Shown here piece by piece: positions 8,621 through 15,057 of a stretch of 64,000 nucleotides of DNA. A program made the translations under genes and the position numbers. Under the pieces are notes generated by a model. It searched no databases. It was not told where the DNA came from and saw nothing but the letters and a program-made list of their open reading frames with translations. The stretch comes from Ornithinibacillus bavariensis (GTDB lineage: Bacteria; Bacillota; Bacilli; Bacillales; Amphibacillaceae), in contig NZ_JBNPWZ010000001.1 in NCBI RefSeq assembly GCF_050433565.1, positions 496,001-560,000 of the forward strand, in the 5' to 3' direction. Position 1 is the first letter of the stretch, and each line of letters starts with the position of its first letter.

Positions 8621-8857
8621 GAGGCTGGGACAAAAGAATTTATTTGAAAATAAAAATCGAACAATTCATATAGTTACAGCGTAAACCCGCTTCGGAAATA
8701 TACTTCGCTTTCCGCGGGCGGCTGGTGAGCCTCCTCGTGCTACGCACTCCGGGGTCTCACCGTAGCCTCTCCTCCCGCAGGAGTCTACGTATATTTCCGA
8801 AGCTAATTTGGCCATTGTTCGTTTTTAAAATAAATCTCTTTGTTATGTGCCAGCCTC
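8621..8857. repeat. MITE-like palindromic repeat element
   Basis: A 237-bp non-coding element with terminal inverted repeats GAGGCTGGGACA at the left and TGTGCCAGCCTC at the right (11 of 12 pair). An inner perfect 14-bp inverted repeat, CTTCGGAAATATAC (8690-8703) with its complement at 8789-8802, flanks a GC-rich core. Its GC content contrasts sharply with the surroundings. I recognise this layout from dispersed intergenic repeats in Bacillaceae genomes; that recollection is not a database result. Confidence 0.7.
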
Positions 8858-9129
8858 TATAAATCCGGCTTTTCTACCTTAATCAAAAGATTTTAGGTAT
8901 TCGGGTTAGTATGTGGAAAGCATGCTTTAACTATCAACTTAAATCCTTTATTTAATATGTGTACTTTTTAAGCTTTCGTATTGATTCCGTCAGTTAGCAA
9001 TTTTATATTTTATTACTTTTAAAATCACATTTAAAATTGCTCTTCGGATTTATGGTAGGATCCTACTTCCTTTCATTGTCGGTTCATTCCACAGGGTTTA
9101 TATTAGAAAACAAGTGTTTAACTAATATA
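8858..9129. other. Intergenic stretch without a recognised gene
   Basis: AT-rich DNA between the MITE-like repeat and the tetR-type gene. I see no ORF with a ribosome binding site and no clear hairpin. It may contain decayed insertion-sequence material. Confidence 0.4.
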
Positions 9130-9723
9130 TCATTGGTTGCAAAGTTCATTTAAGTGGTGAGTAATAATTTGTTCTGTTTTTTCAATTGTGAATATATCCG
9201 GTCTTAATAGAGCATGTATGGATAAACCTTCAATGACTGCCGAAAGCCTTAATTTTTCTATTTCAATATTTATGTCTTTTCTTATATAGCCTGCTTTAAT
9301 CAATATTTCAAGCAGTGCTTCCATTAAAATATATTCTCCTTCAGTTAGTTCATCTTTTTTTGTGTTCAAAGCTACACTTGTAAGTGAGCGAATGGCGAAA
9401 ACTAGCCAAACGCTAGTTTCAGTTTGTTTATCCTGATCCACAGGAACCAATTCTAACAACGTTTCCTGTACCGCAATAAGAGGATTTTTTGACCATGATT
9501 TATTCTCCGACCGTTCTTTCCCACGAGCAAGAAAATAATCCATGATAAATAATAGTAATTCATCTTGATTTGAGAAATAATGTCTTAGTGCTCCGGTAGA
9601 CATTCCAGCTTCAGATGCAATTCTTCGGATAGATACTTTTTCAATGCCTTCTGTTTCTATGATTTTCCAAGCTGTTTCAACGATAATTTTCCTTTTGTGA
9701 TTATGATCAACTTTTTTAGGCAC
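9130..9723 (-). CDS. TetR-family transcriptional regulator
   Basis: A TetR-type repressor of 197 aa. The N-terminal helix-turn-helix is clear: KRKIIVETAWKIIETEGIEK followed by VSIRRIASEAGMSTGALRHYF (about residues 10-50). The C-terminal ligand-binding domain resembles the BetI/TetR_C_6 type. It is divergent from a membrane-protein gene across an 86-bp gap that holds a perfect long palindrome, so it most likely represses itself and that neighbour. The ligand is unknown. Confidence 0.9.
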   Translation of the reverse strand: MPKKVDHNHKRKIIVETAWKIIETEGIEKVSIRRIASEAGMSTGALRHYFSNQDELLLFIMDYFLARGKERSENKSWSKNPLIAVQETLLELVPVDQDKQTETSVWLVFAIRSLTSVALNTKKDELTEGEYILMEALLEILIKAGYIRKDINIEIEKLRLSAVIEGLSIHALLRPDIFTIEKTEQIITHHLNELCNQ

Positions 9724-9740
9724 TCAAATCACCTCTTGTT

Positions 9741-9792
9741 TTTATTTCACACACTGTGTTATTATTTATTTTAACACAGTGTGTGAAATAAA
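9741..9792. promoter_or_regulatory. Perfect long palindrome, TetR operator
   Basis: Two perfectly complementary 21-bp arms (9741-9761 and 9772-9792) are separated by 10 bp. The core half-site is CACACACTGTGTTA. It fills the gap between the divergent tetR-type and membrane-protein genes. Each arm also holds an internal partial palindrome (ACACTGTGT), as expected if two dimers bind. Confidence 0.8.
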
Positions 9793-9809
9793 TAAGGGGG
9801 GATGTTTAG

Positions 9810-10517
9810 GTGCTTGAAATCATTGAAACATTAATTCCTACCAACATAGATTTCACAACAGCACTTCTCATTATTGTGCTCTGTGCTTTCATTGATATCT
9901 TAAGTCCCGGTGTTTTGGCAATTACAGCTTATATCCTTCTAGTACAAAAAGAAAAATTGACATCGCGTTTATTCGTTTTTTTATTATCGCTACAATTTTG
10001 CTATTTTACGATGGGGATTTTAGTTTACCTAGGAGTTGGACCAATTCTTGGTTTTATAGAAAGTATGACCAAGAATCAAATTTCAAGTTGGTTTAATACG
10101 ATATTTGGTGCCGCACTTGTACTGATTAGCTTTTATAAGCCTAAAAAAGGAATGGAATCAAGATTTATGGAATGGTTACCAAATCAAGTATCTTTAAGGG
10201 CGATGATTATACTTGGTATCATTGTGTTTACGATCGAGTTTGCTACTGCTTTACCGTATTTTTACTCAATTTTATTAATGGATGGTTTAGCTTTTAATAC
10301 CGCGATGTCTGTTAGTATTTTATTTGGTTATAACGTAATTATGGTACTTCCTTCAATCTTACTATTGATCATTTATATACTATTTAGAAGCTGGATACAG
10401 AGCAAGCTCGAAAGACTAAGAAAAAAATTAGTAAAAGCTCCATTGTCTTCTGTATTAGTGGCAGTGGCAGTTATTGGGGCGATTTTATTCAATATTGGAA
10501 TTAGGGGGATTTTGTAA
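9810..10517 (+). CDS. GAP/SfLAP-like integral membrane protein
   Basis: A 235-aa membrane protein with about six predicted helices. The N-terminal segment CAFIDILSPGVLAITAYILL resembles the start of GAP (Sap, sulfolipid-addressing)/LysE-like proteins, in which an acidic residue and a Pro lie in the first helix. GTG 9810 is preceded by GGGGGG at about 7 bp. Control by the adjacent TetR suggests an efflux or lipid-related function, but the substrate cannot be read from the sequence. The small membrane gene downstream is probably cotranscribed. Confidence 0.6.
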   Translation: MLEIIETLIPTNIDFTTALLIIVLCAFIDILSPGVLAITAYILLVQKEKLTSRLFVFLLSLQFCYFTMGILVYLGVGPILGFIESMTKNQISSWFNTIFGAALVLISFYKPKKGMESRFMEWLPNQVSLRAMIILGIIVFTIEFATALPYFYSILLMDGLAFNTAMSVSILFGYNVIMVLPSILLLIIYILFRSWIQSKLERLRKKLVKAPLSSVLVAVAVIGAILFNIGIRGIL

Positions 10518-10557
10518 TGATTTCAGGAGTTAATTTTTTGAAAGGGGATATAGTGTT

Positions 10558-10770
10558 ATGAAAGAGATTGTAAGCGGTGCAAGTATACTTTTATTTATTC
10601 AAGGAGTTGGAGGTATCATAAACCGATTAACAAATGGAGGGCCAAGCTGGTTTCTGGTAAATTACATTGACGCTTTGCAAGGATATGAAATCATTGCCAG
10701 TATAGTTTTAGTTATACTGGGAGCAATTATTGGTGTAGGTTCTCTCAAAATAAAAAATAGAGATGACTAA
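10558..10770 (+). CDS. Small two-helix membrane protein
   Basis: A 70-aa protein with two hydrophobic segments (about residues 7-22 and 43-63) separated by a Gly/Asn-rich loop, ending in a charged tail KIKNRDD. The ATG is preceded by AAAGGGG. It follows the GAP-like gene by 40 bp and is probably in the same TetR-controlled unit. I do not recognise a family. Confidence 0.6.
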   Translation: MKEIVSGASILLFIQGVGGIINRLTNGGPSWFLVNYIDALQGYEIIASIVLVILGAIIGVGSLKIKNRDD

Positions 10771-10819
10771 CCTATTATCTCTTCAAGATTTTAGTGACTT
10801 CATTCAAAAAATTTTTTTA

Positions 10820-10853
10820 AATCGGAATATAACTTTACAGTTATATTCCGATT
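10820..10853. promoter_or_regulatory. Perfect 15-bp palindrome overlapping the arsR-type promoter
   Basis: AATCGGAATATAACT (10820-10834) is exactly complementary to 10839-10853, with a 4-bp loop. A promoter TTTACA (10834-10839) - 18 bp - TATATT (10858-10863) overlaps its right half. No T-run follows on the plus strand, so it reads as an operator rather than a terminator. Autoregulation by the ArsR-type product is the simplest reading. Confidence 0.65.
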
Positions 10854-10938
10854 GTGTTATATTCGATAATATGAATATGTCAAACATCGGGAAGGGGATG
10901 CGATGAAAATAGACATTGAATTAATGAGGTGAACAACA

Positions 10939-11289
10939 TTGATGGGTAAACTGAAAAGCATAGATATATCTATGCTGAGCGCATTGGCTGAACCTAAACG
11001 GATGGCAATCGTTGAGTTGCTTCGCGATGGACCCCTAACGGTGGGAGAAATCGCTAAACGGCTGGAACTGAGCCAGCCACATGCTTCAAAGCATTTAAAG
11101 GTGCTGAGTGATAATGGAATTGTAGAAGTAAAGCCAGAAGCTAATCGTCGATATTACAAGCTACGACTTGAGCCCTTTCAAGTAATAGAATATTGGGCAA
11201 CTTCCTTTCAAACACATTTGGAAAAGAGACTCGACAACTTGGACGACTATGTACAAGAATTGAAAAACGATCGAAAAAGAGATGAGTGA
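10939..11289 (+). CDS. ArsR-family regulator (SdpR-like)
   Basis: A winged-helix ArsR/SmtB repressor of 116 aa. The DNA-binding helix is ELSQPHASKHLKVLSDNGIV (about residues 44-63), and there are no metal-binding Cys/His clusters, as in SdpR/YceK-type members. GAGGTG stands 7 bp before TTG 10939 and 10 bp before ATG 10942; either may start translation. An SRPBCC protein follows after 20 bp, a very common pairing in Firmicutes. Confidence 0.85.
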   Translation: MMGKLKSIDISMLSALAEPKRMAIVELLRDGPLTVGEIAKRLELSQPHASKHLKVLSDNGIVEVKPEANRRYYKLRLEPFQVIEYWATSFQTHLEKRLDNLDDYVQELKNDRKRDE

Positions 11290-11309
11290 AAAAATAAGGA
11301 GGAAAAATT

Positions 11310-11822
11310 ATGTCAAATAACAAGATGGTTTCAAGAGTAGAGAATGAAAGGTTTCTAGTTTTAGAGCGCGTTTATGATATGCCACGTAATCAACTATTTC
11401 AATTATTTAAAGAACCAGAGCATTTAAAGCGCTGGTGGAGTACGGACGGTTGGGAACTACCAGTTTGTAACATGGACTTTCGTCCAGGGGGTGTATGGCA
11501 CTATTGCATGAAATGTGTTGATAAGAGTCAAGAAGAATATGGAATGGAATCTTGGAACAAAACCATTTATAAAGAAATTATTGAGCCAGAAAAGATTGTC
11601 TATAACGATTATTTTTCAGACGCAGAAGGTAATATCAATGAGTCTATGCCATCTCCAGAGGTCACGATGGAATTCATCGATTTAGGCAGTCAAACGAAAC
11701 TGGTCAGTCGTTCTGAATTCGATTCAGCAGATTCTCTTCAAGCTGTTTTGGACATGGGATTGCTAGAGGGTATCAAACAAACGTGGGATAGTTTAGATGC
11801 ACTGGTTGGGAGCTTAAATTAA
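11310..11822 (+). CDS. SRPBCC (AHSA1-like) domain protein
   Basis: A 170-aa START/Bet v1-like protein of the AHSA1 type: RVYDMPRNQLFQLFKEPEHLKRWW at the N-terminus, DFRPGGVWHYCMKC in the central sheet, and a C-terminal helix ending in QTWDSLDALVGSLN. Such proteins bind small hydrophobic ligands in a helix-grip pocket. The ATG has AAGGAGG upstream. It is cotranscribed with the ArsR-type gene. The ligand is unknown. Confidence 0.85.
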   Translation: MSNNKMVSRVENERFLVLERVYDMPRNQLFQLFKEPEHLKRWWSTDGWELPVCNMDFRPGGVWHYCMKCVDKSQEEYGMESWNKTIYKEIIEPEKIVYNDYFSDAEGNINESMPSPEVTMEFIDLGSQTKLVSRSEFDSADSLQAVLDMGLLEGIKQTWDSLDALVGSLN

Positions 11823-11881
11823 CGTAGGGGACAAGACTTTGATAATTTAATATGAGTTTAACATGATGAAAAATATTCACA

Positions 11882-12196
11882 ATGGGATTGACCAAAGTAG
11901 TTAGTCGCCTTTTAATACATCTTGAAGGGATCGCAAATAAATAGAAGAAGTTACGGAAAAAGGCAATAGCTTTAGATACTAGATTGAATAAGCTCGAGAA
12001 GGAAGAGAAAACAAATGAACTCCCTCCACTTAAAATGGATTTATTGATTTCAGAAACGTTTAAAAACGAGTTATACCGTGTTGAAGATGTTTCTGGTGTA
12101 AAACGGGTATTATGAAAGGCAGTCAGTTTTAATGTCAGGGGTGGTGATAAGCTGGCAATTATCGGCTCTAACGGTGCAGGTAAGACCACCCTTATT
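11882..12196 (+). pseudogene. Broken ABC-F ATPase gene, middle fragment
   Basis: Three-frame reading gives MGLTKVVSRL, then LRKKAIALDTRLNKLEKEEK, then KTNELPPLKMDLL, and then KLAIIGSNGAGKTTL. This is the inter-domain linker of an ABC-F (Vga/Lsa/Msr-like) protein followed by the Walker A motif of its second ATPase domain. Several stops (for example after ANK and after TTLI) interrupt the frame, and the remaining domain is missing. It is a dead ribosome-protection or antibiotic-resistance type gene. Confidence 0.75.
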
Positions 12197-12207
12197 TAAA
12201 AAACCAT

Positions 12208-12348
12208 TCAGAATAAGTCAGGCTTAATTAGGTTTTGGTATTCTATTTCTAATTTCTCTGTGGGGTTAATACTCAATCTACTGAGAACTTCTGTGATTCT
12301 TGTTTCAAGTAAGAGCTTTTTATCCTCTTTTATATCTAGGGGAAGGGC
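12208..12348 (-). pseudogene. Inverted fragment resembling an ABC-F C-terminus
   Basis: On the minus strand the frame reads LPLDIKEDKKLLLETRITEV then LSRLSINPTEKLEIEYQNLI and a stop at 12208-12210. The pattern LETRxTEVLSRLSI is typical of the C-terminal end of Vga/VmlR-like ABC-F proteins. It is in opposite orientation to the fragment at 11882-12196, so the gene appears to have been split by a deletion and inversion. The match is from memory of the family. Confidence 0.5.
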
Positions 12349-12350
12349 AA

Positions 12351-12414
12351 GGGTATCGCACCTCAAAAGTTAGATTGGTTACTCTAACTTTTAGGGTGCG
12401 GTTCCGATTGACCC
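12351..12414. repeat. Inverted repeat, possible IS end
   Basis: Arms 12355-12374 and 12383-12402 pair over about 18 of 20 bases around an 8-bp loop, and GGGT/ACCC extend the stem further out. The arm contains TCTAACTTTTAGGGTGC, which resembles sequence found near the ends of IS3-group elements. It lies between the ABC-F fragment and the SpoIID-domain gene. It could also serve as that gene's terminator, but no T-run follows. Confidence 0.5.
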
Positions 12415-12432
12415 TATTTTTACTTTTCCAAT

Positions 12433-13974
12433 TTAATATTGCTTCTCTAACTCAATTCCTGTATAGAAATGCTTTAGTATCTCCTCATAAGTATAACCGT
12501 ATACTGCCATCCCCATTGCACCAACTTGAGACATTCCGACACCATGCCCCCAGCCACCGCCTTCAGCCTTGAATCCGGTTACAGAGTTAGTTTCCTCATC
12601 GAGGATTGGCTCGATATGGAATAATGTGCTACGTAATACGCTCATGTCACCATTTTCGTTCATATATTTTAGTGCCCAACGGATGCGATCTTTATATTCA
12701 TAGAAGTTGCCTTTATCAGTAACGAATTCAATTTCTAGCACCCTACCATTGGAGCGATTCAACACATTAATTTCATAGACCTCATTGATATTCGTACTGA
12801 AATAGTCGCTCACGACTAACCTCATCTCTTCACTTGTCCATTCATGACTCCAGCGGTAATATTTTGACCAATCCTTTTCAAATTCAATACCCCTTTTAAT
12901 TCGATTTGCGTTCTGTGATTGATCTTTTTCATTTATGGTTACTCGCTCGGAGACAGGTACAGATCGTAAATAAGGGATTGGTTCAGAGGACCAGACATCC
13001 TCATTGTTAGCAGTGATACCCCCGCTAGTTGAATGATAAACCGCGTTGATTAATTCTCCGTTATATGTTGCAACAATGCCTTCTGTTTCTTGTACAGCTT
13101 GAGTAGAAAGAGATTGCTCTACATCATATCCACCATATACTTGATCAGCTGTAGTTGGAAGTAAATCATATCCATCAACACTGCGCTTACCTAGTCCAGA
13201 TATGGCATATGTCCTAGCAGCTACTGCCTGTGACTTCTGTGCTTCAAGCTCATTGTAGGGTGATGGTGATAATTCAAGAGGAACTACACCATATAAATAT
13301 TCTTCTAACGGTAGCTCATTTATACCAGCCAATGTACCACTACTGTTAAAACCAACTTCACCTATACCGCGATATTGCTTTCCATTCATCGTAATGAATC
13401 CATTTTCTGACTTTATTTGTACAGCTCCTTGGACAATTTCCTCCATGTCGTCAGCTCTTACTAGTACCGTTTCTTCCCCGCTTGATGTAGTAATTAGTCT
13501 CCAAAAGGAATCACTGCTAGCAAGCCCTTTACTGATAACTTCTTGACGAAACGCTTCTCGTTCTCCCCATCCCGCGTTTTCAGGGAATTTTCCTATTAGC
13601 ATGCGCCAGCCACCATTATAATCCTCAATAAAGGTTTCATAGCCAGCTGTTTCGGCCCTTCTTACCCAATCCAACATATTAGCTTCATTCGTGGTCCAGC
13701 CAGTCTGAAGTCGATAATTCGTCTCAATTATTGCCGAAGAGGACAGTTCTACTGTTACGGTATTATTTACACCAGTGTAAATAATCGCACCAGTATCTTT
13801 GTTCATAATAGTAAAATCTTGCTTGCCGCCAATAATAATTGATTCAGCGGATGGTACAACACCAATTCGAATCATTTGAATCTGGGTGTCTGCGAAGCTA
13901 GTAATAGAGTTTCCAAGAAAGGTTAATAAGACAATCAAGCCACAGCCTAGAAGTCTACCAAGCTTTTTAATCAC
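12433..13974 (-). CDS. Secreted SpoIID/LytB-domain protein
   Basis: GTG 13974 is preferred: GGAGG lies 7 bp upstream and the protein then begins with a signal peptide (MIKKLGRLLGCGLIVLL, cleavage after about SFA). The frame extends to 14025 but without a signal or ribosome binding site. A SPOR-like region (NYRLQTGWTTNEANMLDWV) precedes the SpoIID domain: EEYLYGVVPLELSPSPYN with the conserved Glu, KSQAVAARTYA, TSGGITANNEDVW and GGGWGHGVGMSQVGA near the C-terminus. SpoIID is a lytic transglycosylase that leaves anhydroMurNAc ends; LytB is an amidase enhancer. At 513 aa it matches neither exactly. It is divergent from the nagZ-anmK operon, so it may generate the anhydro-muropeptides that operon consumes (inference). 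Confidence 0.85.
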   Translation of the reverse strand: MIKKLGRLLGCGLIVLLTFLGNSITSFADTQIQMIRIGVVPSAESIIIGGKQDFTIMNKDTGAIIYTGVNNTVTVELSSSAIIETNYRLQTGWTTNEANMLDWVRRAETAGYETFIEDYNGGWRMLIGKFPENAGWGEREAFRQEVISKGLASSDSFWRLITTSSGEETVLVRADDMEEIVQGAVQIKSENGFITMNGKQYRGIGEVGFNSSGTLAGINELPLEEYLYGVVPLELSPSPYNELEAQKSQAVAARTYAISGLGKRSVDGYDLLPTTADQVYGGYDVEQSLSTQAVQETEGIVATYNGELINAVYHSTSGGITANNEDVWSSEPIPYLRSVPVSERVTINEKDQSQNANRIKRGIEFEKDWSKYYRWSHEWTSEEMRLVVSDYFSTNINEVYEINVLNRSNGRVLEIEFVTDKGNFYEYKDRIRWALKYMNENGDMSVLRSTLFHIEPILDEETNSVTGFKAEGGGWGHGVGMSQVGAMGMAVYGYTYEEILKHFYTGIELEKQY

Positions 13975-14144
13975 AACTTCACCTCCGATTTTTAAGCACT
14001 TACATTTACTATTCAACACGGACAAGAGGATTCCTCTTTCTTTCCTATGAGGAAAAAGAACTTTTTTTCATAGTTTTGTAGGCTTAAAGTATGAATCTGC
14101 CAATAATTTACTGAAATTAAAATACATTTTTTTGTTAAAAAATA

Positions 14145-14159
14145 TGAATTTGTATTTCA
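14145..14159. promoter_or_regulatory. Palindrome TGAATTTGTATTTCA, second candidate MurR operator
   Basis: This differs from the palindrome at 954-968 at only two of 15 positions. It overlaps the expected -35 region of the promoter whose -10 TATAAT is at 14177-14182. A weaker relative, TGAAATTAAAATACA, lies at 14112-14126. It sits between the divergent SpoIID-domain gene and arm B and could control both. Confidence 0.45.
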
Positions 14160-14176
14160 AAATGTTCGTTTTCATG

Positions 14177-14182
14177 TATAAT
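14177..14182 (+). promoter_or_regulatory. -10 box of the arm B promoter
   Basis: A consensus TATAAT. The hexamer 17 bp upstream is ATTTCA, a poor -35 box that coincides with half of the palindrome at 14145-14159. A weak -35 covered by a regulator site is compatible with an activated or tightly repressed promoter. Confidence 0.45.
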
Positions 14183-14263
14183 AGTAGTGATTTTATAATT
14201 CTGAAAAGTAGTCATAGCAATATGTATAGTACAAAGATATATTTTTTCGTCTTTTAAAGGGTA

Positions 14264-14278
14264 ATGTAAGCGTTATCA
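14264..14278. promoter_or_regulatory. Perfect cre site (CcpA) before arm B
   Basis: ATGTAAGCGTTATCA fits the Bacillus cre consensus WTGNAANCGNWNNCW at every position. It lies about 80 bp downstream of the -10 box and 43 bp upstream of the first start codon, so it would act as a roadblock for elongation. It implies that arm B is shut off when preferred carbon sources are present. Confidence 0.7.
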
Positions 14279-14320
14279 AATTTGAATTAGTCTAAAAAAT
14301 TCTTTAAAAGAGGTGTTGTG

Positions 14321-15052
14321 ATGAGTGATAAGTATCATGTCATGATAGTTGGAGCACACTGTGGTGATGCTGAAATTCAAGCAGGGGCTATTGCGTACAA
14401 ATATGCCAAAGCAGGTCATAAGGTTACTTTTTTACATTTAACTGCAGGAGAAAAAGGAAATCCTCCACATCTTTCAGTAGAAGCATATCGTGAACAAAAA
14501 ATAAGAGAAGCAGAGAAGGCAGCCGTAATACTTGGTGGGAAGTGTATTACTTTAGACTATAAAGATGCCGAATTGAAAGAAGATGATGAGACGATTACAG
14601 AAGTTGCTAAGATTTTCCGTAAAGAGAAGCCTAATGTCGTCATTACACATTGGGAAAACAGTATGCATCCAGACCATGCACTTTGTCCAAGAATAGTACA
14701 GTCTGCCTGGCTAAAAGCAGCACTTCCTGGTTTTAATATAGAGGGACTAGAACCTCATTCGATTACGAGAATGTTCCATAGTGAAAACTGGGAGGATATG
14801 GAAGGGTATGTGCCAGATGTTTATGTTGATGTCACAGAGGAGTTTGATACATACTTAGAGGCATTATCCCAATATTGGTTTATTATGAATTCTAGTTCCT
14901 TTCGTTACTATGACTATTATAAGGCATTAGGAACAATGAGAGGTTGCCTAGCGAGAACCACCTATGCACAAACATTAAAATTCCCGACTGGTGCAAACAC
15001 AAGAAAAGGGAAATCAATCCCAGGCTTTGAAATTTTGACAACAATGGAGTGA
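14321..15052 (+). CDS. PIG-L/LmbE-like protein with altered metal motif
   Basis: A 243-aa protein of the PIG-L superfamily, whose members remove N-acetyl groups from GlcNAc-type sugars using zinc. The Rossmann start VMIVGAHCGDAEIQAG and the HPDH segment in HWENSMHPDHAL are present. Canonical members have AHPDD; here it is AHCGD. The ligand His and Asp remain, but the Asp that acts as general base in MshB/BshB is Gly. It is first in the nagZ-anmK operon and overlaps nagZ's ribosome binding site. The substrate may be an amino sugar from the wall, but an altered reaction or loss of deacetylase activity is possible. ATG 14321 follows GAGGTG; GTG 14318 is an alternative. Confidence 0.75.
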   Translation: MSDKYHVMIVGAHCGDAEIQAGAIAYKYAKAGHKVTFLHLTAGEKGNPPHLSVEAYREQKIREAEKAAVILGGKCITLDYKDAELKEDDETITEVAKIFRKEKPNVVITHWENSMHPDHALCPRIVQSAWLKAALPGFNIEGLEPHSITRMFHSENWEDMEGYVPDVYVDVTEEFDTYLEALSQYWFIMNSSSFRYYDYYKALGTMRGCLARTTYAQTLKFPTGANTRKGKSIPGFEILTTME

Positions 15053-15057
15053 TTAAG

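Noticed and set aside
8621..8857. GC-rich palindromic block as a tRNA cluster or CRISPR array
   Set aside because: No tRNA arms and no regularly spaced direct repeats; it has terminal inverted repeats like a MITE.
12300..12572. 90-aa plus-strand ORF in the scar region
   Set aside because: It overlaps the inverted repeat and the conserved C-terminal GGGWGHGVGMSQ region of the SpoIID-domain gene on the other strand.
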